Part shown: piece after piece, positions 52,412 through 61,354 of the stretch
Layout: each line of letters opens with the position of its first letter
How positions within the stretch are numbered: position 1 is the first letter of the stretch
DNA from: Poriferisodalis sp026713105
GTDB lineage: Bacteria > Actinomycetota > Acidimicrobiia > Acidimicrobiales > Poriferisodalaceae
Assembly: GCA_965115995.1 (NCBI GenBank)
Contig: OZ220472.1
Location: 3,472,001 to 3,536,000 of the forward strand
Direction: 5' to 3'
Length of the DNA: 64,000 nt
The notes under the pieces: model-generated
Databases searched by the model: none
The model's input: the letters and a program-made list of their open reading frames with translations, nothing else
What the model was told of the DNA's origin: nothing
Translations under genes and position numbers: made by a program

Positions 52412-53116
52412 CTAGCGCCAGCGATAAGTACCCAAGCGGTACCCAACAGACCGAACAGTCTGGATCAGGTCAGCATTCTCCTCACCCAGCTTCGCCCGCA
52501 ACCGCCGGACATGGACGTCCACGGTCCGCGCCCCCCCGTAGTACTCGTACCCCCACACCTGGTTCAGCAACGCCTCGCGCGTGAACACCCGCCCAGGCTG
52601 TGACGCCAGGAAGCGCAGCAGCTCGTACTCCATGTAGGTGAGGTCGAGCGGGCGCTCGTCCACCACTGCCTCGTAGGTGTCGAGGTTGATGCGCAGCGGC
52701 CCGTAGTCGATGATCTCGGTGGATCCGCCGTTGGATGCGGCCGCCAGGTGCGCCAGGCGGGCCTCGAGCTCGCGGGGGTGGAACGGGTCCAAGCAGAAAT
52801 CGTCGAACAGCTCGTCGCGCATCGTCAGCTCGTCGAGCGCGTTGCCGCGCACCAGCACCAGCACCGGCAGTGTGGCGGCTGCGTTCTCGCGCAGCGCCCG
52901 CGCCACCGCCCAAGCGGCGTCGGTGCCGCCCGAGCCGCCTGAGTCGTTCCCGGCGCCGCTGTCGAGCCGGATGATCGCCCCGGCCCAGCCCTCGGGGGGC
53001 GCGCCCGCAGTCACATCAGCAGCGCTGGCCACCGGCTTCCAGGCGTAGCCGCCGAGATCCAAGAACTGCGCCAGCTCAGCACTGGCAGCGGCGGGATGGA
53101 CGGCGTACATGATCAC
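52412..53116 (-). CDS. glnR: OmpR-type orphan regulator resembling GlnR
   Basis: The 234-residue protein has a degenerate receiver domain and a strong winged-helix output domain (LDLTYMEYELLRFLASQPGR, VFTREALLNQVWGYEYYGGA, RTVDVHVRRLRAKLG). The receiver lacks the usual N-terminal acidic pair and has a Gly/Ser/Asp-rich insertion, as expected for GlnR-like regulators that work without phosphorylation. GlnR controls nitrogen assimilation genes. It starts 4 bp after the glnA stop in one operon, and glnII lies divergently upstream of glnA. This context supports the GlnR assignment. Confidence 0.8.
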   Translation of the reverse strand: MIMYAVHPAAASAELAQFLDLGGYAWKPVASAADVTAGAPPEGWAGAIIRLDSGAGNDSGGSGGTDAAWAVARALRENAAATLPVLVLVRGNALDELTMRDELFDDFCLDPFHPRELEARLAHLAAASNGGSTEIIDYGPLRINLDTYEAVVDERPLDLTYMEYELLRFLASQPGRVFTREALLNQVWGYEYYGGARTVDVHVRRLRAKLGEENADLIQTVRSVGYRLGTYRWR

Positions 53117-53120
53117 AACT

Positions 53121-54491
53121 TCACACGGCAGCGAAATAGTTGTCCAGTTCGAATTGGGTAACTTGCGACTGGTAGGCCGCCCATTCTCGCCGTTTGTTGC
53201 GCAGGAACCAGCGGAAGAGATGTTGCCCCAGCGTCTCGGCCACGAGCGCGCTGCCTTCCATCTCGTCGAGGGCTTCGTCGAGCGAGGCGGGCAGATTATG
53301 CCCGTAGGCCGGCCCGCCGTGGTCGCTGTAGCCGGTGATGGACGGGGGAGTCTCAGGCGGCAGCTCGTAGCCCTCGGTGATCCCCTTCAGCCCTGCGGCC
53401 AGGATGACGGCGAACGCCAGGTACGGGTTGCATGCGGGGTCTGGCGCCCGGTACTCGACCCGCGTCGCTTCGGTGGATTCGTTGCGCGTCGGCGGCACCC
53501 GGATGAGCGCTGCACGGTTGCTGCGCGCCCACGAGATCGCCACCGGCGCTTCGTACCCGGCAATCAGCCGCTTGTAGCTGTTGACGAGCTGGTTGGTGAC
53601 CGCGGTGATCTCCCGGGCGTGGGCAAGCAGCCCGGCCACGAAGCCCCGCGCCACATCGGACAGCCCGTCGGTCGAGTCGGGGTCGCTGAAGGCGTTGCGC
53701 CCGTCGCGGAACAGCGACATGTGGGTGTGCATCCCTGAGCCCTGCACGCCGGCGAGCGGCTTGGGCATGAAGGTGGCGTGCACGCCGTGCTCGAAAGCGA
53801 TCTCGCGCACCAGCAGCCGAAACGTCATCACGCTGTCGGACATGGTGAGTGCATCGGCGTAGCGCAGGTCGATCTCGTGCTGGGACGGTGCGTCTTCGTG
53901 GAAGGAGTACTCGACCGGTATGCCCATCGTCTCGAGTGCGCTCAGCGTGCGGTGCCGGATGTCGGAGGCAACATCGGCGGTGGTCAGGTCGAAGTAGCTG
54001 CCGGCGTCGAGCGGCACGGGCCGCCCGTCCGCCCGTTCGGGCTCGAACAAGAAGTACTCCATCTCGGGCGCGACGTAGAAGGTGTAGCCCGCGTCGCGTG
54101 CACGGTCCATGACCCGACGCAGCACACCGCGGGGATCGCCGTCGAACGGGACGCCGTCGGCCCCGGTGATGTCGCAGAACATGCGGGCGGAGATCTCGTC
54201 GCTGACGCCGCCGTTGCGCGCAGGCATCAATTCGAACGTCTCGGGGTCGGGCAGGGCCACCATGTCGGCCTCGGCGACGCGGCCGAAGCCCTCGATGGAC
54301 GAGCCGTCGAAGACCATGCCTTGCTCGAAGGCTGTCTCGAGTTCCGCGGGTGAGATGGCGAACGACTTGAGCTGACCCGCCACGTCGGTGAACCACAGGC
54401 GGACCAGGCGCACGCCGCGTTCGGTGACGCGGCGCAGCACGAAGTCTTGGGGTCGTTCCCGTGCCGGGCTCGTTGCATTGGGGATCGTCAC
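53121..54491 (-). CDS. glnA: glutamine synthetase, type I
   Basis: The 456-residue class I glutamine synthetase has MVFDGSSIEGFGR, YVAPEMEYFLFEPE (metal ligands), the Asp/Ser region SFHEDAPSQHEIDLRYADAL (metal and ammonia site), GSGMHTHMSLF, and NSYKRLIAGYEAPVAISWAR with the glutamate-binding residues. Near the C-terminus GYELPPET is in the place of the adenylylation loop, so modification is possible but unproven. GTG 54491 is chosen for AAGGGG 9 nt upstream; the open frame reaches 54644. It heads a glnA-glnR operon. Confidence 0.93.
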   Translation of the reverse strand: MTIPNATSPARERPQDFVLRRVTERGVRLVRLWFTDVAGQLKSFAISPAELETAFEQGMVFDGSSIEGFGRVAEADMVALPDPETFELMPARNGGVSDEISARMFCDITGADGVPFDGDPRGVLRRVMDRARDAGYTFYVAPEMEYFLFEPERADGRPVPLDAGSYFDLTTADVASDIRHRTLSALETMGIPVEYSFHEDAPSQHEIDLRYADALTMSDSVMTFRLLVREIAFEHGVHATFMPKPLAGVQGSGMHTHMSLFRDGRNAFSDPDSTDGLSDVARGFVAGLLAHAREITAVTNQLVNSYKRLIAGYEAPVAISWARSNRAALIRVPPTRNESTEATRVEYRAPDPACNPYLAFAVILAAGLKGITEGYELPPETPPSITGYSDHGGPAYGHNLPASLDEALDEMEGSALVAETLGQHLFRWFLRNKRREWAAYQSQVTQFELDNYFAAV

Positions 54492-54790
54492 AGTGGCCTG
54501 CCCCTTCTGGTCGGGCTCGCGATTTGGCTGTTCTGCGCGGTGGGACTGGTCTCGCCCCTTCGGCTGAGCCCCCATTGTCGGCGGTGCTGGGGGGCCCGAG
54601 CTAGGAGTCTGAGCGAGCTTCACGCGCTGTTCACAATTGGGCAATCGCCCCGAAACCCTGGGTCGTTTGTATCGTGCCCACGGATATTGGTGTCAGCCGC
54701 CATCCGGTCCCGCTGCGCGCGGGTTCGCAGGACCGCTTACCTGACCCGATCCGCACCCGATTTACATGCGATGCAGCGAAGGAGCATGCA
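54492..54790. promoter_or_regulatory. divergent control region of glnA and glnII
   Basis: These 299 bp separate the two glutamine synthetase starts. GTTCAC (54629-54634) and GAAAC (54652-54656) are about 22 bp apart, which faintly resembles the a/b-site spacing of GlnR boxes; the match is weak. AAGGAG lies 6 nt before the glnII GTG. No gene is seen. Confidence 0.4.
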
Positions 54791-55804
54791 GTGACTTACC
54801 GGGCTGAGTACATCTGGACCGACGGCACCGAGCCCACGGTCGAAGTGCGTTCCAAGACGAGGGTTCTCGCCGACGGCGAGGAGCCGGGCATCTGGGGCTT
54901 CGACGGCTCGAGCACCAACCAGGCCGAAGGCAGCGACTCTGACGTCGTGCTGCAGCCGGTCTACACCTGCCCCGATCCGCTGCGGGGCGGCAACGACATC
55001 ATGGTGATGTGCGAGACCTTCCTGCCCGAGACGATGGAGCCGCACCCCACCAACATGCGGGCCAAGCTGCGGGCGATCCTCGACAAGTACGGCGATCAGG
55101 ACTTCTGGTTCGGCCTCGAGCAGGAGTACACCATGCTCGACCCGGTCACGAAGTGGCCCTCGGGCTTCCCGCCCAACGGCTTCCCCGGCCCCCAGGGTCC
55201 GTATTACTGCGGCGTGGGCGCGCTGCGCATCCACGGCCGCGACGTCGTCGAGCAGCACACCACCTGGTGCATCGAAGCAGGCCTGAACATCTCGGGCACC
55301 AATGCCGAGGTCATGCCCGGTCAGTGGGAGTTCCAGATTGGTCCCGTCGACGCGCTGACCGTCGGCGATGAGATCTGGCTGGCTCGCTATCTGCTGTACC
55401 GCGCCGGCGAGGATCACGAGATCGAGGTCAGCCTTGCCGCCAAGCCCATGCAGGGCGACTGGAACGGTGCGGGCATGCACACCAACGTGTCCACCAAGGC
55501 CATGCGCGAGAACTACGACGCGGTCGTGAAGGCTGCCGAGTCGTTGGGTGCCCCGGGCAAGCCCGAGGAGCACATCACTGGCTACGGCCACGGCATCGAG
55601 CTGCGTCTGACCGGCGAGCACGAGACCGAGCGCTACGACACGTTCAGCTACGGCGTGTCGGACCGTGGTGCCTCGGTGCGCATCCCCTGGCAGGTCGCCC
55701 AGGACGGCAAGGGCTACATCGAGGATCGCCGGCCGAACGCCAACGCCGATCCCTACGTGGTCACCGCCCTGCTCAGCCAGACCATCGGCGAAGCCCTCGC
55801 CTAA
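54791..55804 (+). CDS. glnII: glutamine synthetase, type II (eukaryote-like)
   Basis: The 337-residue protein has the short GSII layout: IWGFDGSSTNQAEG, FGLEQEYTMLDPVTKWP, WEFQIGPVDALTVGDEIWLA, DWNGAGMHTNVSTKAMR and the Arg region SYGVSDRGASVRIPWQV. GSII is not adenylylated and supplements GlnA in actinobacteria and rhizobia, often under nitrogen control. GTG 54791 with AAGGAG 6 nt upstream is clear. Having both types divergent beside a GlnR-like regulator makes a compact nitrogen-assimilation locus. Confidence 0.95.
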   Translation: MTYRAEYIWTDGTEPTVEVRSKTRVLADGEEPGIWGFDGSSTNQAEGSDSDVVLQPVYTCPDPLRGGNDIMVMCETFLPETMEPHPTNMRAKLRAILDKYGDQDFWFGLEQEYTMLDPVTKWPSGFPPNGFPGPQGPYYCGVGALRIHGRDVVEQHTTWCIEAGLNISGTNAEVMPGQWEFQIGPVDALTVGDEIWLARYLLYRAGEDHEIEVSLAAKPMQGDWNGAGMHTNVSTKAMRENYDAVVKAAESLGAPGKPEEHITGYGHGIELRLTGEHETERYDTFSYGVSDRGASVRIPWQVAQDGKGYIEDRRPNANADPYVVTALLSQTIGEALA

Positions 55805-55849
55805 CCCCCCCGCCCGCCGCAGGATCGCGGCGAACGAACAACGCACCGA

Positions 55850-55929
55850 GCGGTTGGCCGGGGGCTGGGGTCTGCGACGTTGCGACCTGCCGGATCGCGG
55901 GAGCAGAGCACGGCCCCCCGGCCAACCGC
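55850..55929 (+). repeat. family A palindromic repeat
   Basis: Arms GCGGTTGGCCGGGGG (55850-55864) and its exact complement (55915-55929) enclose a core (55868-55910) identical over 43 bp to the core inside menD. It lies between convergent glnII and nadE, 10 bp before the nadE stop, and could serve as a terminator for both. Confidence 0.95.
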
Positions 55930-55939
55930 GGGCGCGCGC

Positions 55940-57889
55940 TCAGCGGTAGAAGTTCGTGATCGGCATGCGCCGATCCTTGCCGAAGCTCTTCGCAGTGATG
56001 CGAGGACCGGGCGGCGACTGACGGCGCTTGTACTCGGCGATGTCAATGAGCCGCGTGACGCGGTGCACGACCTCGGGGTCGGCACTGAGTTGTTCGAGCA
56101 TTTCGGGTTGTTCGAGCATTTCGGCAGCGCTGAGGTCGCCTTCCACGTAGGCCTCGACCAGCGGGTCCAGCAGCTCGTAGGGCGGCAGGCTCTGGTCGTC
56201 ACGCTGGTCGGGCCGCAGTTCGGCTGAGGGCGGCTTGTCAATGCAGGCCCGCGGGATGAGCTCGCCGTCGCCCTGGCGGTTGCGCCATTCGCAGAGCTCG
56301 TACACGAGCAGTTTGGGCACGTCGCGGATCACGGCGTAGGCCCCCGCGGTGTCGCCGTACAGCGTCGTGTAGCCGACGGATGTCTCGGTCTTGTTGCCGG
56401 TGGTCAGCACCAGCCAGCCGAACCGGTTCGACAGCGCCATGAGCAGCACGCCACGGATGCGGCTCTGGAGGTTCTGATCAGTCAGATCGGCGGCGGCGCT
56501 GTCGTTGGGGGAGGCGGCGTCAGGCGAGCTGGCGTGGGCTGTGCCGCTTGCTGGGCCACTGGCAGAGCCACCGACAGTGCCGCCGGCCGGGTCGATTCCA
56601 GCAGTGGCCGGGTCAGTGTCGGCAGCCCCTTCGAGCATGCCGCCCAAGGCTGCGTGTGCGGGCTCAATCGAGACCGTGCGGAAGTCGATGCCGAGGTTTG
56701 CCGCGAGCTGGGCGGCATCGGTGCGTGAGCCCTCGCTGGAATAGCGCGACGGCATGGAGACGCCGTGTACATGTTCGGGACCGAGCGCGTCGGCTGCGAT
56801 GGCCGCAACCGCACTCGAGTCGATGCCACCCGAGAGTCCTACGGCCACGTCGGTGAAGCCGTTCTTTCGGACGTAGTCGCGTGTTGCCACCACCAGGGCC
56901 GACCACACCTCTTCCAACGGTTCCAGTGGTGGGGCGATCGCCTCTCGCCGCGTCGTCGTCGCCGCCCGCGCAGTGGCGCCCGCGGTCGCATCGAGTGAAG
57001 CGGTGCCGTCGCCGCGCTGCTCGTCGTTGCGGCGGTGCCCGCTGCGGTCGTCGCCGAGCTCCGATGCAGGGATCACTTCGCTGCGCAGCGGTACATCGCA
57101 AACGGCGACGTGTTCGCTGAATGCAGGCAGCCGGCACACCACGCTGCCGCCTGCGTCGGTGACGAACGAGCTGCCGTCGAAGACCAGTTCGTCTTGGCCA
57201 CCCACCTGGTTGACGTAGACGACCGGGACGCCGAGCGTCGCCGCCCGCGCCCGTGCGACCGCCTCCCGGTCGGCCTGCTTGCCGCGCCGGTACGGCGACC
57301 CGTTGACCACCACCACGAGCTGTGCGCCCATTCTCACCTGAGTCAGCACGGGGCTGGTGTCGTCTTCACCGCCAAGTCCAGCCCCGAGATCGCCGTCGGG
57401 TGTCGCTGCGTCGGCGGTGCGGGGCGGCCCCCACAAGTCCTCGCACACCGAGACGCCCACACTCACATCGCCGACCTTCAGCAGCGGCCCGGCCTCGATC
57501 CCAGGCACGAAGTAGCGCTGCTCGTCGAACACGGCGTAGTTCGGCAGCAGATGCTTGCGGTAGACCGCGCGCACCGCACCGTCGGAGCACATCGCCACCG
57601 AGTTCCACAACCGCACCGGCCCACCCAGGCCAGTGTCCTCAGGAAACCCCACCACAGCAGGCACCGACCCGGTATGGCCGGCAATCCGCTCGAGTGCCGA
57701 CCTCGCCCCTGCCACAAACGCAGGCTTCAACAACAAGTCCTCAGGCGGATACCCCGTAACGGTCAGCTCGCTGAACACCACCACCTCAGCACCGAGCCCG
57801 ACGGCCTCGTCATAGGCGTCCATGACCATGGAGGCATTCCCGTCAAGATCCCCCAGCCGAAGGTTCAGCTGGGCCAACCCCACACGCAT
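55940..57889 (-). CDS. nadE: glutamine-dependent NAD(+) synthetase
   Basis: The roughly 649-residue enzyme has an N-terminal nitrilase-type glutaminase domain with E, K and C in FSELTVTGYPPEDLL, YRKHLLPNYAVFDE and VSVCEDLW. A C-terminal synthetase domain has the PP-loop LSGGIDSSAVAAIAADALG and STLYGD-like TTLYGDTAGAYAV. It turns deamido-NAD into NAD using glutamine ammonia. Two low-complexity insertions occur: one after the nitrilase domain (Arg/Asp/Ala/Thr-rich) and one of about 50 Ala/Gly/Ser/Asp residues after the PP-loop segment. ATG 57889 is used; GTG 57898 is possible. Confidence 0.93.
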   Translation of the reverse strand: MRVGLAQLNLRLGDLDGNASMVMDAYDEAVGLGAEVVVFSELTVTGYPPEDLLLKPAFVAGARSALERIAGHTGSVPAVVGFPEDTGLGGPVRLWNSVAMCSDGAVRAVYRKHLLPNYAVFDEQRYFVPGIEAGPLLKVGDVSVGVSVCEDLWGPPRTADAATPDGDLGAGLGGEDDTSPVLTQVRMGAQLVVVVNGSPYRRGKQADREAVARARAATLGVPVVYVNQVGGQDELVFDGSSFVTDAGGSVVCRLPAFSEHVAVCDVPLRSEVIPASELGDDRSGHRRNDEQRGDGTASLDATAGATARAATTTRREAIAPPLEPLEEVWSALVVATRDYVRKNGFTDVAVGLSGGIDSSAVAAIAADALGPEHVHGVSMPSRYSSEGSRTDAAQLAANLGIDFRTVSIEPAHAALGGMLEGAADTDPATAGIDPAGGTVGGSASGPASGTAHASSPDAASPNDSAAADLTDQNLQSRIRGVLLMALSNRFGWLVLTTGNKTETSVGYTTLYGDTAGAYAVIRDVPKLLVYELCEWRNRQGDGELIPRACIDKPPSAELRPDQRDDQSLPPYELLDPLVEAYVEGDLSAAEMLEQPEMLEQLSADPEVVHRVTRLIDIAEYKRRQSPPGPRITAKSFGKDRRMPITNFYR

Positions 57890-58085
57890 GACCGCCACGA
57901 GCGAAAACCCTACGCCCGCCCCTCACACCCACCACGAGGGTGAGCGCACACCCCGGAGAGGGCGATGCGCAAGCAGCGCGCGGAGGCAACAGCACGAGTC
58001 ATAGGTACGCTCACCCGAAACCGGGGGGAGCCAAGGCAACCACCGGTTGCAGAAGCAGTCGGGGGACAACCAGCGAGGTGGAGCG

Positions 58086-59021
58086 GTGGCCAAAGAGAGG
58101 GTCGAACGTGACGAGGAAGATCTCGTCCGCCTGTACCTGACCGACATCGGCCAGTACCCCCTGCTGAACAAGGACGACGAAGTCCGGCTCGCCCAGCAGA
58201 TCGAAAAGGGCATCTCTGCCAAGGAGACGCTCGAGAAGGACAAGGGCGTCTCGGGGCCGCAGCGCCGCCGCCTCCTGCGCACCCAGCAGCAGGGTGCCCG
58301 TGCCGAGCGCACGTTCGTGCAGTCGAACCTTCGGCTCGTCGTGTCGATCGCGAAGAAGTACCAGGCTTCAGGCTTGCCGCTGCTCGACCTCATCCAGGAA
58401 GGCAACTTGGGCCTGATGCACGCCGTCGAGAAGTTCGACTGGCGCAAGGGGTTCAAGTTCTCCACGTATGCGACGTGGTGGATCCGTCAGGCGATCACCC
58501 GCGGCATTGCCAACACCGGGCGCACCATCCGGCTGCCGGTGCATGCGGGCGACACGCTGGCTCGCCTGCAGAAGGCCCGCTCGCGGCTCGAGCTGAAGTA
58601 CGGCCGCCCCGCCACGCTGGGCGAGCTGGCGATCGAAGTCGACATGCCCGAGCAGAAGGTCACCGAGGCGCTGCGGTTCGCTGCCGAGCCGCTGTCGCTG
58701 TCCGAGCCGCTGCGCGAAGACAGCGATGCCGAGCTGGGCGACGTCGTCGAAGACCGTGCCGCGGAGTCGCCGTTCGAGGTGGCAGCCACCACGCTGCTGC
58801 CCAGCGAGATAGTGCGGCTGCTGTCACCGCTCGACGAGCGCGAGCGCGAGATCCTCAAGCTGCGTTACGGCCTCGACCGGGGCGAGCCCCGCACGCTCGA
58901 GGAGGTGGGCGAGCACTTCCAGCTCACCCGAGAGCGCATCCGCCAGATCGAGGCGCGGGCGATGTCCAAGCTGCGCCATCCCAGCACCGACACCGGTGCT
59001 CGGGATCTGCTCTCGGTCTAA
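58086..59021 (+). CDS. RNA polymerase sigma-70 factor (group 1/2)
   Basis: The 311-residue factor starts with region 1.2 (DLVRLYLTDIGQYPLL) and has no region 1.1. Regions 2.2-2.4 (QSNLRLVVSIAKKY, DLIQEGNLGLMHAVEKFDWR, FKFSTYATWWIRQAITR), region 3 and region 4 (LEEVGEHFQLTRERIRQIEA) are complete. The close match of region 2.4 to housekeeping factors suggests recognition of -10 TATAAT-like promoters. It could be the principal factor or a SigB/HrdB-like paralogue. GTG 58086 is chosen, with GAGGTG 5 nt upstream. Upstream 57890-58085 has no gene. Confidence 0.92.
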   Translation: MAKERVERDEEDLVRLYLTDIGQYPLLNKDDEVRLAQQIEKGISAKETLEKDKGVSGPQRRRLLRTQQQGARAERTFVQSNLRLVVSIAKKYQASGLPLLDLIQEGNLGLMHAVEKFDWRKGFKFSTYATWWIRQAITRGIANTGRTIRLPVHAGDTLARLQKARSRLELKYGRPATLGELAIEVDMPEQKVTEALRFAAEPLSLSEPLREDSDAELGDVVEDRAAESPFEVAATTLLPSEIVRLLSPLDEREREILKLRYGLDRGEPRTLEEVGEHFQLTRERIRQIEARAMSKLRHPSTDTGARDLLSV

Positions 59022-59024
59022 GCG

Positions 59025-59099
59025 TCAGGCGTCGGTCAGGCGTCGAACCACGATCACGATCAGAGCGCCGACGATCACGGCGAGCAACAGCTTTTTCAT
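59025..59099 (-). CDS. very small membrane peptide, 24 residues
   Basis: ATG 59099 encodes MKKLLLAVIVGALIVIVVRR followed by LTDA. The product is a basic start, one hydrophobic helix and a short basic tail. AGAGGA lies 9 nt upstream. It resembles the first part of the small DLW-39-type proteins of Actinobacteria but lacks their DLW tail. It sits between the sigma gene and tRNA-Sec, downstream of the tRNA on the same strand. Function is unknown. Confidence 0.55.
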   Translation of the reverse strand: MKKLLLAVIVGALIVIVVRRLTDA

Positions 59100-59230
59100 G
59101 GTGCATCGTCCTCTGTGCGGGATGACTGCGCAAGATGACAGGGGCCATCGGCACAGCGAATGCTAGGCGCACATCTTCCCAACAGCGCGCGCAATTCGGC
59201 GACTGACGGCTGCCATCAGTCGGCATGGAT

Positions 59231-59326
59231 TGGCGGAGGTGGACGGGAATCGAACCCGCCGGACGGGGATCACCCGTCCCGCCCGCTTTGAAGGCGGGGG
59301 AGCCCACCAGGCGCTCAGACACCTCC
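59231..59326 (-). tRNA. selC: tRNA-Sec (UCA)
   Basis: The minus strand begins GGAGGTGTCTGAGCGC. The anticodon arm is CCCGC-CTTCAAA-GCGGG with TCA as anticodon. A long variable arm (GACGGGTGATCCCCGTC) and a T-arm CGGGTTCGATTCCCG follow, and the acceptor end CACCTCCG-CCA has CCA encoded. The long extra arm and UCA anticodon identify selenocysteine tRNA. It serves selA and selB at 43-46 kb. Confidence 0.96.
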
Positions 59327-59475
59327 GCCGGCCATCTTTGCCCACCGTGGCGGGCCGCGCCAGCGGCTGAGGTGGCCCGAGGTCGTCAGAAAACAAGTTG
59401 ATCGCGCCCCACCGCATCGGCCATGGTCACTGCTCACGATGAATTTCATCTGTTGTCATGTAATTGGGAGCAACC

Positions 59476-60108
59476 ATGATCTATGCCTATGTGGGCGCGA
59501 AGGGCGGCGTCGGCAACACCGTGACGGCACTGCTCGCTGCGAGCAGCGCCAAGCGGGCCGGCCGCGATGTGGTCCTCGTCGATCTCACCGGCGACTTCGG
59601 CGTAGTGCTGGGGACGGCGCCCGATCTGCCGGGAATCGCCGAGTGGACCGCGGCTGAGGAACTGTCGCTGGGTGCGGTCTCCGCGCTGGCGGTCGATGTG
59701 GCGCCGGGCATCAGCCTGCTGCCGCGCGGCAGCGGGGATGTCGACGACGCTCGGCTCGGCACGCTGTGGTCGCTGCTCGGGGGCAAGCCGCGCGTCAACA
59801 TCATCGACGCGGGGCGCGGCCGCCGAGCCCTGGAGCGGGTGGCGGGGCCGCGGGTGCGGCGCCTGCTCACGATGACCTGCTGCTATCAGGCGCTGCATCG
59901 CGCGCGAGACGTCGTGGCAGAGGTCGACGACGTGATCGTGCTGACCGACACCCAGCGCGCGCTGGGACTTGCCGACATCGAGGCTGCGCTGGGGCGCCAT
60001 GCCGATGCGGTCGTGGCCGTCGATCGCTCGATCTCCCGCTGGGCGGATGCGGGCCTGCTGCTGGACCGCTGTGCGAAATCGGCGCGCTCGCTGGATGCGT
60101 TCCTGTGA
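59476..60108 (+). CDS. tadZ: TadZ/CpaE-like ParA-family ATPase of the Tad locus
   Basis: The 210-residue protein has a deviant Walker A that reads AKGGVGNTVTA: the signature lysine of MinD/ParA proteins is kept, but the GKT lysine is Asn. VVLVDLTGDFG supplies Walker A', and a receiver domain is absent. Such proteins place the Tad pilus machine at the pole, and some do so without hydrolysis. ATG 59476 has GGGAG 5 nt upstream. Its stop overlaps the tadA GTG (GTGA, 60105-60108). Confidence 0.8.
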   Translation: MIYAYVGAKGGVGNTVTALLAASSAKRAGRDVVLVDLTGDFGVVLGTAPDLPGIAEWTAAEELSLGAVSALAVDVAPGISLLPRGSGDVDDARLGTLWSLLGGKPRVNIIDAGRGRRALERVAGPRVRRLLTMTCCYQALHRARDVVAEVDDVIVLTDTQRALGLADIEAALGRHADAVVAVDRSISRWADAGLLLDRCAKSARSLDAFL

Positions 60109-61313
60109 ACCGCATGGCGCGTGCTGTCGCTCGCCACCCGGCCAGCCGGACGCCATCGAGCAGGGATCGGTCTGGCCTCCCACACCCGAGCGCAGCATTC
60201 GTGGAGGAGATCCACGAGCGGTTCCTGCCGACCCCGGCGCCGCAGCCCCGTGAGGTCGCCGACGCTGTCGACACCGCGGCCCCGCTGCTCGATCGCAGTC
60301 ACGCAGCCGATCTGGTGTCCGAGGTGCTCGCTCGCCTCGCCGGCATCGGCCCGCTGGCGGAGATCTGGACCGATGACGAGGTGACCGAGGTGATGATCAA
60401 CGGCCCGGGGCCGATCGTGGTGGAGCGGCGGGGCTGCCTGTCGACGGCGGGTCGGATCAGCGCAGCCGAAGTGCACCGCCTCGTCGAGTACCTGCTGGGC
60501 CCGACGGGGCGGCGGGTCGACCGTCGCCTGCCGATGGTGGATGTTCGGCTCGACGACCGCACCCGCTGTCACATCGCGGTGCCCCCGGTTGCGGTGGACG
60601 GCCCGTACATCACGCTGCGTCGCTTTCCTGCGGGCGTCCGCCGCCTCGACGAGCTCGCCGGCCCACGGGTCGCCGCGCAGCTCGATCAGCTCATCGCTGC
60701 GCGAGCCAACGTGATCGTCTTCGGCCCCACCAGCACCGGCAAGACGTCGTTGTTGGCGAGCCTGCTGGCCACGGTCGCCGAGCGGGAACGGCTGGTGGTG
60801 GTCGAGGAGGCCGCAGAGCTGCCCCGGCTCGGCGTCGGGACGGCCCGCCTGGAGGGCCAGCCGCCGAACGTCGACGGGGTCGGCGGGGTGACGATGGCCG
60901 AGCTGGTGGCGGCGGCGCTGCGGATGCGGCCAGATCGCCTGGTGGTCGGCGAGGTACGGGGCCCTGAGGCGGCGGCGCTGCTGCAGGCGCTGACGACGGG
61001 CCATCGCGGCTCGCTGTCGACGCTGCACGCCGATGATCCCGCGCATGCGCTGTGGCGATTCGAACAGCTCGCCCGGGCCGGCGGCGCAGTGGGCGATGTC
61101 GGCGCCCATATCGCGTCGGTCCTCGACGGCCTCGTCCACATGAGCCGCGGCGTGGGCGGCCGCAGGACCGTTGCCGCCATCTACCAGGTTCGCGACGACG
61201 GTTCGCTGGAAGAAGCAGTGCCAGGGCCCGGCTTGGCCCGCGTGCCAGCGGCAATCGACGGGCACATTCCGGCCGAGCCATCGGACGCCGAACGAACGGT
61301 GGCGACTGTCTGA
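60105..61313 (+). CDS. tadA: TadA/CpaF secretion ATPase
   Basis: The 402-residue GspE-type motor has DDEVTEVMINGPGPIVVER in the N-terminal domain, Walker A FGPTSTGKTSLLASL, the Asp box region VVEEAAELP, Walker B-like MRPDRLVVGEVRGPEA and the His box HRGSLSTLHADDP. It powers Flp pilus assembly. GTG 60105 overlaps tadZ by GTGA; ATG 60114 is the alternative. The frame continues 5' only as a shadow of tadZ. Confidence 0.93.
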   Translation: MNRMARAVARHPASRTPSSRDRSGLPHPSAAFVEEIHERFLPTPAPQPREVADAVDTAAPLLDRSHAADLVSEVLARLAGIGPLAEIWTDDEVTEVMINGPGPIVVERRGCLSTAGRISAAEVHRLVEYLLGPTGRRVDRRLPMVDVRLDDRTRCHIAVPPVAVDGPYITLRRFPAGVRRLDELAGPRVAAQLDQLIAARANVIVFGPTSTGKTSLLASLLATVAERERLVVVEEAAELPRLGVGTARLEGQPPNVDGVGGVTMAELVAAALRMRPDRLVVGEVRGPEAAALLQALTTGHRGSLSTLHADDPAHALWRFEQLARAGGAVGDVGAHIASVLDGLVHMSRGVGGRRTVAAIYQVRDDGSLEEAVPGPGLARVPAAIDGHIPAEPSDAERTVATV

Positions 61314-61354
61314 TGGAAGCGGCTCGAGGTGCTGGGGCCCGGTGTTGAGGCCAC

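Noticed and set aside
55940..57889. Intein or frameshift in nadE to explain extra length
   Set aside because: The extra residues are low-complexity Ala/Gly/Ser/Asp stretches. Intein splice motifs are absent and the frame is continuous.
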